The notes under the pieces: generated by a model
What the model saw: the letters and a program-made list of their open reading frames with translations, nothing else
Database searches by the model: none
Told to the model about the DNA's origin: nothing
Position numbers and translations under genes: made by a program
Part shown: positions 32,687 to 41,728 of the stretch, in pieces
How the letters are laid out: each line of letters starts with the position of its first letter
How positions within the stretch are numbered: the first letter of the stretch is position 1
DNA from: Pinibacter soli
Lineage (GTDB): Bacteria > Bacteroidota > Bacteroidia > Chitinophagales > Chitinophagaceae
DNA: 64,000 bases
NCBI RefSeq assembly: GCF_029961145.1
Contig: NZ_JASBRG010000007.1
Coordinates: forward strand, 910,155-974,154
Direction: 5' to 3'

Positions 32687-35600
32687 ATGGAATACACAGA
32701 ATTACAGATTACAACCAACTTTAGTTTTTTGCAGGGTGCTTCACATCCTGAAGAAATGATGCAGCAGGCCGCGGAGCTTGGCTATACAAATATTGCTGTG
32801 ACAGATCGCAACACTCTCGCAGGAATTGTGCGTGCACACGTGGCTGCGAAAACACGCAACATCCGTATGATCACAGGCTGCAGACTCGATCTGCTGAACG
32901 GGCCAAGCCTACTTGCTTATCCTACCAACCAGGATGCTTATGGCAATCTTTCCGCTCTACTAACCAAGGGCAACCTGAGAGCAGAAAAAGGCAGCTGCCA
33001 TTTAAACAAAGAAGATGTTTATGCTTATGCAAAAGGCATGAAGTTTATTGCCATTCCACCATCTTCATTAACACCTTCATTTGATATAGATCCTGATTTC
33101 ATCAAATCTCTGAAAGAGTATAAAGATGCATTGGGCAAAGATGTATATCTCGCTGCCACCAAATCATATTTGGGAGATGATGCAAAGAGATTGTTTCGCA
33201 TAAAAGAATTATCAGATCGTTTTGATATTCCCATGATCGCAACGAATGATGTGTTCTATCACAACCATGCACGTCGCGAGTTACAGGATATTCTTGTTTG
33301 CATAAAAGAGAAATGCACAATCTACAACGCAGGTTTTAAGTTGCATCAAAATGCAGAGCGCTATCTGAAACACAAAGAAGAAATGTTCCGGCTTTTCCGG
33401 CATTACCCCGAAGCCATTGAACGCACACAGGAAATTGCAGAGGCTTGTAATTTTTCTCTCAATACACTTAAATATATTTATCCTGAAGAAATCACTTCAG
33501 AGGGCCGCACACCACAGGAAGAACTGGAACACCTTGCATGGGAAGGCGCTAAGGAAAGATATAATGGCATTATTCCGGATAAGATACGAGCAAATATTTT
33601 GCATGAAATCAAATTCATCAAAGAGATGAATTATGCTTCTTATTTTCTTACTGTATATGATATTGTCCGTTTCGCAAATTCACAAAAGATACTTTGCCAG
33701 GGACGCGGCTCTGCGGCCAATTCAACGATCTGTTACTGCCTTGGCATCACGGCTGTTGATCCTACAAAATTCGACCTCTTGTTTGAACGGTTTATTTCTT
33801 CTGCACGTAATGAACCACCGGACATTGATGTAGACTTTGAACATGAACGACGCGAAGAGGTGATTCAATACATCTATAAAAAATATGGTCGTGACAGAGC
33901 TGCGATCGTTGCAACAGTAACACAGCAACATCAACGGGGCGCCATTCGTGATGTGGGCAAAGCCATGGGATTATCGGTGGATGCGATCAGCCGGTTGTCG
34001 GGCTCTGTTTGGGAATTTACAACGGAATGGTTCGAAGGTCATCGTGTGGCTGAGCAAGGCTTCGATCCCCGCGATCCTCACCTGCGAAAGGTTTTAGAGC
34101 TTACCCAGCAATTCATAGGTTTTCCGCGTCAGCTTGGGCAACATACAGGAGGCTTTGTGATCACCCAGGGAAAATTGACGGACCTCTGTCCTATCATCAA
34201 TGCACGAATGGCAGACCGCACCAATATTGAATGGAACAAAGATGACATCGATGCACTTGGTTTTTTAAAGATTGATGTACTGGCGCTGGGCATGCTTACT
34301 TGTATTCGCAAAGCATTTGATTTGGCGAAACAACATTATGACCATGATTTTACATTGGCAAATATTCCGCAGGATGATCCTGCGGTGTATGAAATGATCG
34401 GACATGCAGATACGATTGGCGTGTTTCAGATTGAGAGCCGTGCGCAACAATCGATGCTACCGCGACTTAAACCAAAAACATTTTATGATCTTGTAATTGA
34501 AGTGGCTATTGTTCGCCCCGGGCCAATTCAAGGCGACATGGTGCATCCTTATTTACGAAGACGCAATGATGAAGAGAAAGTAGAATACCCGTCACCCGAA
34601 CTGAAAGCGATCTTAGAAAAAACCCTGGGGGTGCCTTTGTTCCAGGAACAAGCGATGAAAATCGCCATCGTTGCAGCGGGATTCACACCTGCTGAAGCCG
34701 ATGAATTAAGACGAAGCATGGCAACATTTAAAGTGCAGGGACTGGTTACAAAGTTTGAAAGGAAACTCATCGATGGCATGATGCGAAACGGTTATACAGA
34801 AGAATATGCACGACGGGTTTTCAAACAACTCGAAGGCTTTGGCAGTTATGGTTTTCCGGAAAGTCATGCCGCCAGTTTTGCGCTGCTTGTATATATTTCT
34901 TCATGGCTCAAATGGTATTACCCGGATGTATTTGCATGCGCATTGCTCAACAGTATGCCGATGGGATTTTACCAGCCCGCACAAATAGTAATCGATGCAC
35001 GCAAACATGGAGTTGTCGTAAGACCTGTCGATATCAATCATTCTAACTGGGACAATACGCTGGAAGAACAGGATGGCAACTTCAAAGCAATGCGACTTGG
35101 ATTTCGACAAATCAAAGGTTTAAGAGAGGACGACATGCAAACACTCGTGAGCAACAGAAAAGAAAATTACCAAAACATACATGCATTGCGTATGGCTGGC
35201 GTTCCACAATCTGCTTTGAAAAAACTCGCAGAAGCTGATGCTTTCCGCTCGATGGGTATTGACCGAAGACAAGCACTATGGCAGGCTTCTGCCATTCATG
35301 ATCAACCCGCAGGACTTTTCATTAACACTTCAATAGAAAGTAAAAATGAAACACAAATTGCATTACCTGAAATGACGATGGCAGAACATGTGGTGCAGGA
35401 TTACAGTTCAGTATCTCTTTCATTAAAAGCACATCCGGTTAGTTTTGTAAGAGAAAAACTGCAACGCCTGAATGTACGCACGACGCATGAACTATCGGAC
35501 ATTCCCAATGGTGCGTTTGTGAATGTTGCAGGACTGGTACTTGTGCGCCAACGGCCCGGAACCGCTGGTGGCGTGTGTTTCATTACTATTGAAGATGAAA

Positions 35601-35914
35601 CCGGCTACAGTAATCTTGTTGTTTTTCAAAATCTCTTTGATGCTTTTCGCAAACAAATTCTGGGCGCCAAATTACTGATGGTAGAGGGCAAATTACAACG
35701 CGAAGGCGAAGTCATTCACGTGATCGTACAACGTTGTTATGATTTTTCAAAAATGCTTAGGGATCTGACGGCAGTCAAAGTTCAGGAAAACGCGCTGTTA
35801 ACGCTATCCCGCGCCGATGAAAGATCTGCGCCATATACGGCCAATAATAAACGTGCACAAATAAAAGAGAAGAATACGGAGATTAATTTTCCGGAGGCGA
35901 GGAATTTTAAGTAG
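32687..35914 (+). CDS. dnaE2: Error-prone DNA polymerase DnaE2 (ImuC)
   Basis: The 1075-residue protein has an N-terminal PHP domain (TTNFSFLQGASHPEEMMQ), the palm with catalytic aspartates Asp381 and Asp383 in PPDIDVDFEH and Asp530 in FLKIDVLAL, a finger region, a helix-hairpin-helix, and a C-terminal OB fold (VNVAGLVLVRQRPGTAGG). The OB segment and shorter length separate DnaE2 from the replicative DnaE1. It extends DNA past lesions together with ImuB. The stop codon is the first TAG of a GTAGAGACAAGG repeat, so the end of the gene is supplied by the repeat. Confidence 0.93.
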   Translation: MEYTELQITTNFSFLQGASHPEEMMQQAAELGYTNIAVTDRNTLAGIVRAHVAAKTRNIRMITGCRLDLLNGPSLLAYPTNQDAYGNLSALLTKGNLRAEKGSCHLNKEDVYAYAKGMKFIAIPPSSLTPSFDIDPDFIKSLKEYKDALGKDVYLAATKSYLGDDAKRLFRIKELSDRFDIPMIATNDVFYHNHARRELQDILVCIKEKCTIYNAGFKLHQNAERYLKHKEEMFRLFRHYPEAIERTQEIAEACNFSLNTLKYIYPEEITSEGRTPQEELEHLAWEGAKERYNGIIPDKIRANILHEIKFIKEMNYASYFLTVYDIVRFANSQKILCQGRGSAANSTICYCLGITAVDPTKFDLLFERFISSARNEPPDIDVDFEHERREEVIQYIYKKYGRDRAAIVATVTQQHQRGAIRDVGKAMGLSVDAISRLSGSVWEFTTEWFEGHRVAEQGFDPRDPHLRKVLELTQQFIGFPRQLGQHTGGFVITQGKLTDLCPIINARMADRTNIEWNKDDIDALGFLKIDVLALGMLTCIRKAFDLAKQHYDHDFTLANIPQDDPAVYEMIGHADTIGVFQIESRAQQSMLPRLKPKTFYDLVIEVAIVRPGPIQGDMVHPYLRRRNDEEKVEYPSPELKAILEKTLGVPLFQEQAMKIAIVAAGFTPAEADELRRSMATFKVQGLVTKFERKLIDGMMRNGYTEEYARRVFKQLEGFGSYGFPESHAASFALLVYISSWLKWYYPDVFACALLNSMPMGFYQPAQIVIDARKHGVVVRPVDINHSNWDNTLEEQDGNFKAMRLGFRQIKGLREDDMQTLVSNRKENYQNIHALRMAGVPQSALKKLAEADAFRSMGIDRRQALWQASAIHDQPAGLFINTSIESKNETQIALPEMTMAEHVVQDYSSVSLSLKAHPVSFVREKLQRLNVRTTHELSDIPNGAFVNVAGLVLVRQRPGTAGGVCFITIEDETGYSNLVVFQNLFDAFRKQILGAKLLMVEGKLQREGEVIHVIVQRCYDFSKMLRDLTAVKVQENALLTLSRADERSAPYTANNKRAQIKEKNTEINFPEARNFK

Positions 35915-35986
35915 AGACAAGGCACTGCCTTGTCTTTCCCGCACCATCTGGTTGCATCGGTAGACAAGGCAATGCCTTGTCTCTAC
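35911..35986. repeat. GTAGAGACAAGG nested palindrome
   Basis: Two arms (35911-35935 and 35962-35986) are near reverse complements, and each arm is itself a short palindrome (AAGGCACTGCCTT, AAGGCAATGCCTT). The TAG in each arm end is the stop codon of the gene on that side: dnaE2 on the plus strand and the aminotransferase on the minus strand. Confidence 0.9.
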
Positions 35987-37092
35987 GGAATTTTGGACTC
36001 TTCAATCGCCTTCAAAATATTTCGTAATCCCTTTTCCAACTTTTCCGTTTTATCCCAACTATAGCCAATACGCATATACCTTGCGTCTTCCTCAAACCAG
36101 TGTCCACGGCCTATGTAGGTCTTGTATTTATTCAGCAGTATATCATGAAATTTATCGGTATCGACATTTATTTCTTTTTTTATTCTCGGGAAACAAACGC
36201 AGCCTCCTTTGGGTTCTACCCATTCTAAAACATTCTGTTGCTCCATGAATTGTTTTAAAATGCTGAAATTCTTTACAATGGTTTGCATATTGGGTGCAAA
36301 CAATTCCTCTTTTCTTTTTAAGTAATGAAACGCAATCTCTTCATCAATCACAGAATTGGTGATGCAGATTTGTTCCTTTGCTGCAAGAAAGGTTTCCATC
36401 AATCGCTTGTTCTTTGAGAACATCCAGCCAATACGAATTCCAGGCAAACCATATGATTTTGACATGGACGATATGCTGATCACTCTATCTGATAATGTCG
36501 CGGCCACCGGCAATTTCTCTACAAAGGACATTTCCCTGTATGTTTCATCAAGCAATAAATAAGTGTTGTTCTTTTCAACGATAGCAATGATTGCACGAAG
36601 TTTATTTTCATCGATCATTACACCGGTTGGATTGTGCGGATAAGTGAGACTGACAAGCTTTGTTTGAGGTGTAATTTTTTGCTTCAACTCCTCTATATCT
36701 AAATCAAAGCTATTTTCAAACTTCAGTTCAAGAAAAGAAATATCTGCACCGATGGCCCTTGGTGTTTCAAGGTTTGTCGCGTAGTTTGATTTTGCAACAA
36801 CAAGATGATCGCCCTTGTTTAATAACGATGTGGCTACAATAAACAGCGCCATTGCAGCCCCGGAAGTAATCAATACATCTTCAGAAGACAAACCAATTTC
36901 ATTCGCAAGCAGTTCCCGCAACTCCGGCTTTCCTTTGTGATCGCCGTACAATAAAACAAGGTCGTTGATATTAATACCCAGATCGCTCAAACGCTGATCA
37001 GTAAAGGAACTTTCAGAAAGATTGCAATCGATATTTTCATATCCAAACCCTTCGGGAGCTTCTATTTCGATAGGCATGCGTTTGTACAACAT
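35983..37092 (-). CDS. Class I/II pyridoxal-phosphate aminotransferase
   Basis: The 369-residue protein has the fold type I pattern: DLVLLYGDHKGKPELRELLA, the cofactor segment SLTYPHNPTGVM, the Asp of LLLDETYREM, and the Schiff-base Lys in SMSKSYGLPGIRIGW, followed by the carboxylate-binding Arg near YMRIGYSWD. Substrate is not clear; the family includes alanine, histidinol-phosphate and aromatic transaminases. It is convergent with dnaE2. A start at 37077 (MPIEIEAPEGFG) is equally possible. Confidence 0.85.
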   Translation of the reverse strand: MLYKRMPIEIEAPEGFGYENIDCNLSESSFTDQRLSDLGININDLVLLYGDHKGKPELRELLANEIGLSSEDVLITSGAAMALFIVATSLLNKGDHLVVAKSNYATNLETPRAIGADISFLELKFENSFDLDIEELKQKITPQTKLVSLTYPHNPTGVMIDENKLRAIIAIVEKNNTYLLLDETYREMSFVEKLPVAATLSDRVISISSMSKSYGLPGIRIGWMFSKNKRLMETFLAAKEQICITNSVIDEEIAFHYLKRKEELFAPNMQTIVKNFSILKQFMEQQNVLEWVEPKGGCVCFPRIKKEINVDTDKFHDILLNKYKTYIGRGHWFEEDARYMRIGYSWDKTEKLEKGLRNILKAIEESKIP

Positions 37093-37095
37093 ACA

Positions 37096-37184
37096 TTTAA
37101 GTTAAAAGTAAAAATTCAAAAATCAAAAGAGATCCGGATAATCGGCAACTCTTTTGACTTTTGAATTTTTACTTCTGACTTCAG
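37096..37184. repeat. Inverted repeat between VWA gene and aminotransferase
   Basis: The left arm (about 37096-37131) reads AAAGTAAAAATTCAAAAATC-like and the right arm (about 37150-37183) is its near reverse complement CTCTTTTGACTTTTGAATTT. The right arm ends directly at the end of the VWA gene. Confidence 0.8.
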
Positions 37185-38324
37185 TTATTTCCTCAGCACA
37201 ATATCCTCCTTCGCGGCCCATTGCATCACGTCCTGTTTGCTCAGCGCTGCGGCCATCATATCGGGAAATTTGTCGGGCGTACAAGCAAATACAGGCACAC
37301 CCAAATTGGAGAGAAACTGTGCATTATTGTGATCGTATGCCGGCGCACCATCGTCGTTCAGAGCAAGCAACACGATCAACTGCACGCCTGCCGCAACCAG
37401 TTCTGTGGCACGCTTGCGCATATCGGCCACATTGCCGCCCTCGTACAGATCTGTGATCAATATCATCACCGTGTCTGTTGGTCGTGTTACGATCTGCTGA
37501 CAATAGGTAAGCGCAGCATTAATATCTGTACCACCGCCCAACTGCACGCCAAACAACAACTCTACGGGATCCTGCAGATCTTCTGTAAGATCAGCAACCG
37601 TGGTATCAAACACCACCATCTTTGTTTTAACCGCAGGAATCGACGCCATCACCGATCCAAAGATACCTGAGTAAACAACAGATGTTCCCATCGATCCGCT
37701 TTGATCCAGGCACAGCACAACATCTTTCAACGCATTTCTTTTGCGACCATAACCAATCTTCGTTTCCGGAATAATAGTTTTATATTCCGGTTGATAGTGT
37801 TTCAAATTACGCCTGATCGTCTCCGACCAGTTGATCTCATTGTGGCGCGGCCTGCGATTGCGCACGCTGCGGTTGAGACTGCCAACAATCGCCTGCTGCG
37901 TGGGTTGTGTGAGTTTGCGCAATAGTTCGTCCACTACTTTCCTCACCACCATTCTTGCGGTATCCTTTGTCTTATCGGGTATCACGCGGCTTAACGTCAT
38001 TAATGTTGCTACCATATGCACATCCGGCTCAATATTTTCCAGCATCTCTTTTTCAAAAAGCATCTGGGTAAGATTGAGCCTGTCGAGCGCATCCTTCTGC
38101 ATGACCTGCACAACAGTATTCGGGAAAAAAGTGCGTATATCTCCCAGCCATCTCGCGACATTCGGCGAAGACGCGCCAAGACCGCCCTGCTTGTCTGAGT
38201 CGTACAAAGCAGATAATGTATTATCCATTTGCACATCGGTGCCCGACAATGAATACCCTGTTCCATCACTTTGATCGCCTCCTAATATCAATCTCCATTT
38301 ACGAAGATGTTGTTCGTCACTCAT
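37185..38324 (-). CDS. VWA domain protein of a MoxR-type cassette
   Basis: The 379-residue protein has an N-terminal helical region and a C-terminal von Willebrand A domain. The metal-ion site is intact: DQSGS with Asp207, GGGTDINAALTY, and MILITDLYEGG. There is no signal peptide, so it is cytoplasmic. VWA proteins of this type partner with MoxR-type AAA+ ATPases, and such an ATPase is encoded in the same run of genes (44149-45228). In E. coli the YehP protein has the same role in a similar gene set, as I recall it. Substrate and reaction are unknown. Confidence 0.88.
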   Translation of the reverse strand: MSDEQHLRKWRLILGGDQSDGTGYSLSGTDVQMDNTLSALYDSDKQGGLGASSPNVARWLGDIRTFFPNTVVQVMQKDALDRLNLTQMLFEKEMLENIEPDVHMVATLMTLSRVIPDKTKDTARMVVRKVVDELLRKLTQPTQQAIVGSLNRSVRNRRPRHNEINWSETIRRNLKHYQPEYKTIIPETKIGYGRKRNALKDVVLCLDQSGSMGTSVVYSGIFGSVMASIPAVKTKMVVFDTTVADLTEDLQDPVELLFGVQLGGGTDINAALTYCQQIVTRPTDTVMILITDLYEGGNVADMRKRATELVAAGVQLIVLLALNDDGAPAYDHNNAQFLSNLGVPVFACTPDKFPDMMAAALSKQDVMQWAAKEDIVLRK

Positions 38325-38400
38325 TTTACTTAGTTTAGAATTACTTCAAAACAATTACAGTTATTTTTTTGACACCGGCATTTATGCCTTGATTGAACTT

Positions 38401-38495
38401 TGCTTGCGACGCTCCATTCAACAGTTGAATATCTATTGAACAATTTTAAATTGATCATTAAAGAACTAACAGTCGAAGAGTGCGACGCAACGATG
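38401..38495. repeat. Imperfect inverted repeat between DUF4132 and VWA genes
   Basis: TTGCGACGC-type sequence at about 38401-38430 and its imperfect reverse complement (GTCGAAGAGTGCGACGCAA region) at about 38465-38495. The 262-bp gap holds no convincing gene. Confidence 0.5.
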
Positions 38496-38586
38496 TTTAA
38501 TACCTATTCTATCGCCCGGCTCACAATCGAAACTCCACAAAATGACTATTGTCTTAATACAAACCATCTTACAATAATTAGTGTTA

Positions 38587-41577
38587 TCAATTACTCTCAA
38601 ACACTTTAATCGCATCTATCGACGCGAACATTTCGTTCAAAAAAATCGGTGGCAACTCTTTAAATGCTACCAAAGCCTCATCATCCATACCTTTCGGTGA
38701 ATACCATTTTGAATTGTTCGTTATTGCTCTGTTCAACACATACAACTTCCCTAACTTTTCATCACCGCCAAATCCATACACAACACTCACTCCCTCTATT
38801 TCGAGCACCGCTTCTATATTTTTTTCGTCGTACAATAGTTTGAATGATTCAATGTAGCCACCGTCTCCGGTACTTCCCTTATGCCAGCCATGCTTTTCCA
38901 ACGTTGATCTGATCGAGCCAGTTTTCATAAGCTTTCCATCGTATTTCGAGGAAATAGTTTTTGTTAATTCATCTTCATTCAGGCTGACTACTAGCCTTTC
39001 AAGCTGAGGGAAAATAGCATCCACAGAGGTATCATAAAAATGTTGTTTCCATCGTTGCAGATCTTCTGTGGGCAACTGCGTTGGATGTACAATACCAATG
39101 CGTGCATTATCGCCGGGCTCTATATCATCATAGCTGGCATCCTGCAAAGAAGTATCTTCGTTGCAATAGAATGCCTGTTGCAAATTGCCCGCTTCATCAT
39201 ATACGCCCCACAACAATCTCGTCGCGTAAATAAACATGACCGGGTTCTCCAGAAATGCACGGCGCCATTGTGCAAAGCTCCATTTTCGCTGGATAACTAA
39301 ATAATACTCGAGCCTTGAAGACTGCGATTTTGTTATGTCGCGTACTTCTTTTGCAATGCTTTTAAATTCTTCCTTTATTGTATCGTCCGCCGCAGCGGGT
39401 ATTGTTTTCAGCTTTTTATTGTCGTCGTTAAAGAATGCTATTTTGAATTTATTGTCAATAAATGCCCTATAGTTTTCTCCGTTCACTGCAAAGTGTTTGA
39501 ATAAACCATCAAAGCCAAAGTCGGGAACAATACGGTCGCCCAATTCATGCGTGGTAATATTCAGTTCCTCCGCCGCAGTTTCCAAAGCAGCCAAAGCAGC
39601 ACTGCCCACATTCGCACGTTTAGCTTTGTATTTTCGACTGTACCATTCCACCCAGCGCAAGGCTTTGTTGCTACCTTGTATAGCAAGCGCACCAACGCCA
39701 TACTCAGCCATCTTGTAGCGATTCTCATCTATCCACTTATCGGTGGTAATGCGAATTTTATCTACCACGGTATCGTCGCCCAAAAGACCTGCGAGCGTCA
39801 TTAGATATTTATGCTCGGGCTTTGCGCCTTTTTCAATGAATAGTTTAATAAGTGTCAGGGCAAATGGAGCAGCCGTAACACGATCAATCAATTGCAACAA
39901 ATATTTTGCTTCAATATCAGACCGCATGTCTTTTACACGGCTCATTCTGTAAAGCAAAAACCGCAGTTCCTCCTTGCTTACTTCGCTTCCACTTTCATAG
40001 TGCAGCGACGGTAACTCGTCTTCAATCAACCACGCTTCTACCGATTTGTTCAGCTTTCCTCTTTCTCTTGCAGAATCAACCATCTCCGAGACAACCGCAT
40101 AGGAGCTTTGCCCCGGCAGGCTTCCGGCAATTGTTTGCAACAGAATATCGCGGGCCACATCATTTGTTTCTTTGCCCAAAGCCTGCTTAATCGCATTTTC
40201 CGCGGCAGGGCTAGAGAAAGCTGAAAGTATTTGCGCAGCCGTTTGACGGGCATCGGCACTTTTATTATTCAGCAACTCGATTGCTTTTTCTTCTGCCTTC
40301 GAATCATTGGCTACAATAAGAGAGGCAACCTGTGCCCGCAAGGGTTTTGATTTGTGCTTAACAAAGCTCCAGTACAAGGGCAGTTGTGATTCTATTGGAA
40401 AATGCTTTGCCAGTCCGGCTAAAACACTTCTGTAATAATCAATACCTCCATCAGACTGCAGTGCCAGTTGATAATAAGGCAAAGCATCTTCGTTTAAATA
40501 ATGAGCAATAACCGTGAGTGTTTGATCCTGTATAAAAGCTTTTGCTTCTTTTATCTTTTCCAGGTATGCGAGGCCTTCACTTCTATCGTTTTCAAATACA
40601 ATGTACAAGCTAAAAGTACTGAAATGGGTTAACCCGGACAGAAGCGGACTATTCGCGTAATATTGTGAACCGTAGGGCTCGTTTTTCGGAAGCCCCAAAT
40701 AGTAATCCAGATAACTGCGGGATTGAAACAGCATAGCATCTCTGTACTTTTTGGAATCCAATTCGTATAGCGTGAGCGCCTTTGTAAAATCGTCAAACCG
40801 CTCATCTCCGTATTTGACCCCATCAGCCTGCAGCCTGCTTTGAACCCGTTGCAAATAAATACCGTTTCTAAATACACTTACGAATTTAATACCGTCCTCC
40901 ATTTTCCTCAATAACAAATACTCAACAAATCTTTCTGCAAATTCAGGTCTGATATCATCCAACAGTACAAAAAAAGCTTTCATCTGATTGGCCTTACTAA
41001 ATGTTTCGTCATTAATAGCAACAAGCAGTCCTCTATGATCAAAAGGAGAAATAAACAGTTTGCTTTGTTTTATATAATCTACCACATAACGCTGTATGCT
41101 TTGACTTGCGAAGATTGGTTTGCTTGTTTTATCATCGAAACCCAAATAAAAAATACAGCCTTTAAAAATATCTTCTTCAGATCCCCTTGTTTTTTTCATC
41201 CAATATATAGCGTGCTGAATGGCTGAATCGGTATCATTTTTTATTAGGTAACCCAACAGAAATTGATGAAAAGCATACTGCATGTAAGCGTCTAAAGCAG
41301 GGGCAGTAACCAAATCCAAAATGAGATGATCGTTAACAGATGGCGTTTCGATATTTTCCAAGAGGTGCAAAAAAACATTTACTACATACACAGACGCATC
41401 GTACTGAACAACAGGCAACTGACTTGCTCTACCTGTGAGATAATCAACAATGCCAAGGATAGTCGGATGTTGTCTAAAGTCCGTTGATTTAAGGAGATGA
41501 TGAAATGCAAACAGGGTCAAATTCTCAGACTCCGCACGTGCTAACACATCATCTATTTGCTGCTGTGAAAAAGGCAT
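38587..41577 (-). CDS. DUF4132 domain protein with HEAT-like repeats
   Basis: The 996-residue cytoplasmic protein is mostly alpha-helical, with HEAT-like repeats in the middle (LRAQVASLIVANDSKAEEKA, then KSADARQTAAQILSAF). Its C-terminal third has the DUF4132 pattern: RKWSFAQWRRAFLENPVMFI, LLWGVYDEAGNLQQAF, and IGIVHPTQLPTEDLQRWKQH. In E. coli related proteins (YehI/MolR type) accompany a MoxR-VWA gene set. No catalytic function is known to me. It lies between the DUF5682 and VWA genes. Confidence 0.85.
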   Translation of the reverse strand: MPFSQQQIDDVLARAESENLTLFAFHHLLKSTDFRQHPTILGIVDYLTGRASQLPVVQYDASVYVVNVFLHLLENIETPSVNDHLILDLVTAPALDAYMQYAFHQFLLGYLIKNDTDSAIQHAIYWMKKTRGSEEDIFKGCIFYLGFDDKTSKPIFASQSIQRYVVDYIKQSKLFISPFDHRGLLVAINDETFSKANQMKAFFVLLDDIRPEFAERFVEYLLLRKMEDGIKFVSVFRNGIYLQRVQSRLQADGVKYGDERFDDFTKALTLYELDSKKYRDAMLFQSRSYLDYYLGLPKNEPYGSQYYANSPLLSGLTHFSTFSLYIVFENDRSEGLAYLEKIKEAKAFIQDQTLTVIAHYLNEDALPYYQLALQSDGGIDYYRSVLAGLAKHFPIESQLPLYWSFVKHKSKPLRAQVASLIVANDSKAEEKAIELLNNKSADARQTAAQILSAFSSPAAENAIKQALGKETNDVARDILLQTIAGSLPGQSSYAVVSEMVDSARERGKLNKSVEAWLIEDELPSLHYESGSEVSKEELRFLLYRMSRVKDMRSDIEAKYLLQLIDRVTAAPFALTLIKLFIEKGAKPEHKYLMTLAGLLGDDTVVDKIRITTDKWIDENRYKMAEYGVGALAIQGSNKALRWVEWYSRKYKAKRANVGSAALAALETAAEELNITTHELGDRIVPDFGFDGLFKHFAVNGENYRAFIDNKFKIAFFNDDNKKLKTIPAAADDTIKEEFKSIAKEVRDITKSQSSRLEYYLVIQRKWSFAQWRRAFLENPVMFIYATRLLWGVYDEAGNLQQAFYCNEDTSLQDASYDDIEPGDNARIGIVHPTQLPTEDLQRWKQHFYDTSVDAIFPQLERLVVSLNEDELTKTISSKYDGKLMKTGSIRSTLEKHGWHKGSTGDGGYIESFKLLYDEKNIEAVLEIEGVSVVYGFGGDEKLGKLYVLNRAITNNSKWYSPKGMDDEALVAFKELPPIFLNEMFASIDAIKVFESN

Positions 41578-41609
41578 AAGATGGTTGTTTAAATTCTACT
41601 TTTTTGTTT

Positions 41610-41728
41610 CCAGGCTGACTGAATAACTGAACTTGAATGTTCATCTTTCATTACAATTACTCAGTCATTCAGTTATTCCATTATTCAGTTAATTCAGTTA
41701 ATCAGTTATTCAGTTACTCAGTTACTCG
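41610..41728. repeat. Inverted repeat with CAGTTA units between DUF5682 and DUF4132 genes
   Basis: One arm (about 41610-41632) reads CTGACTGAATAACTGAACTT. The other (about 41655-41728) is a tandem array of ATTCAGTT and ACTCAGTT units complementary to it. The TGA stop of the DUF5682 gene (41718-41720) lies inside the array, and the last codons AGT AAC are also repeat sequence. Confidence 0.8.

Noticed and set aside
38400-38609. Small plus-strand open frame of 69 codons between the VWA and DUF4132 genes
   Set aside because: It consists largely of an imperfect inverted repeat and runs into the DUF4132 coding end; no family pattern.
41655-41728. Tandem CAGTTA-like units considered as a CRISPR array
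   Set aside because: Units are 7-8 nt, contiguous and without spacers, and there are no cas genes.
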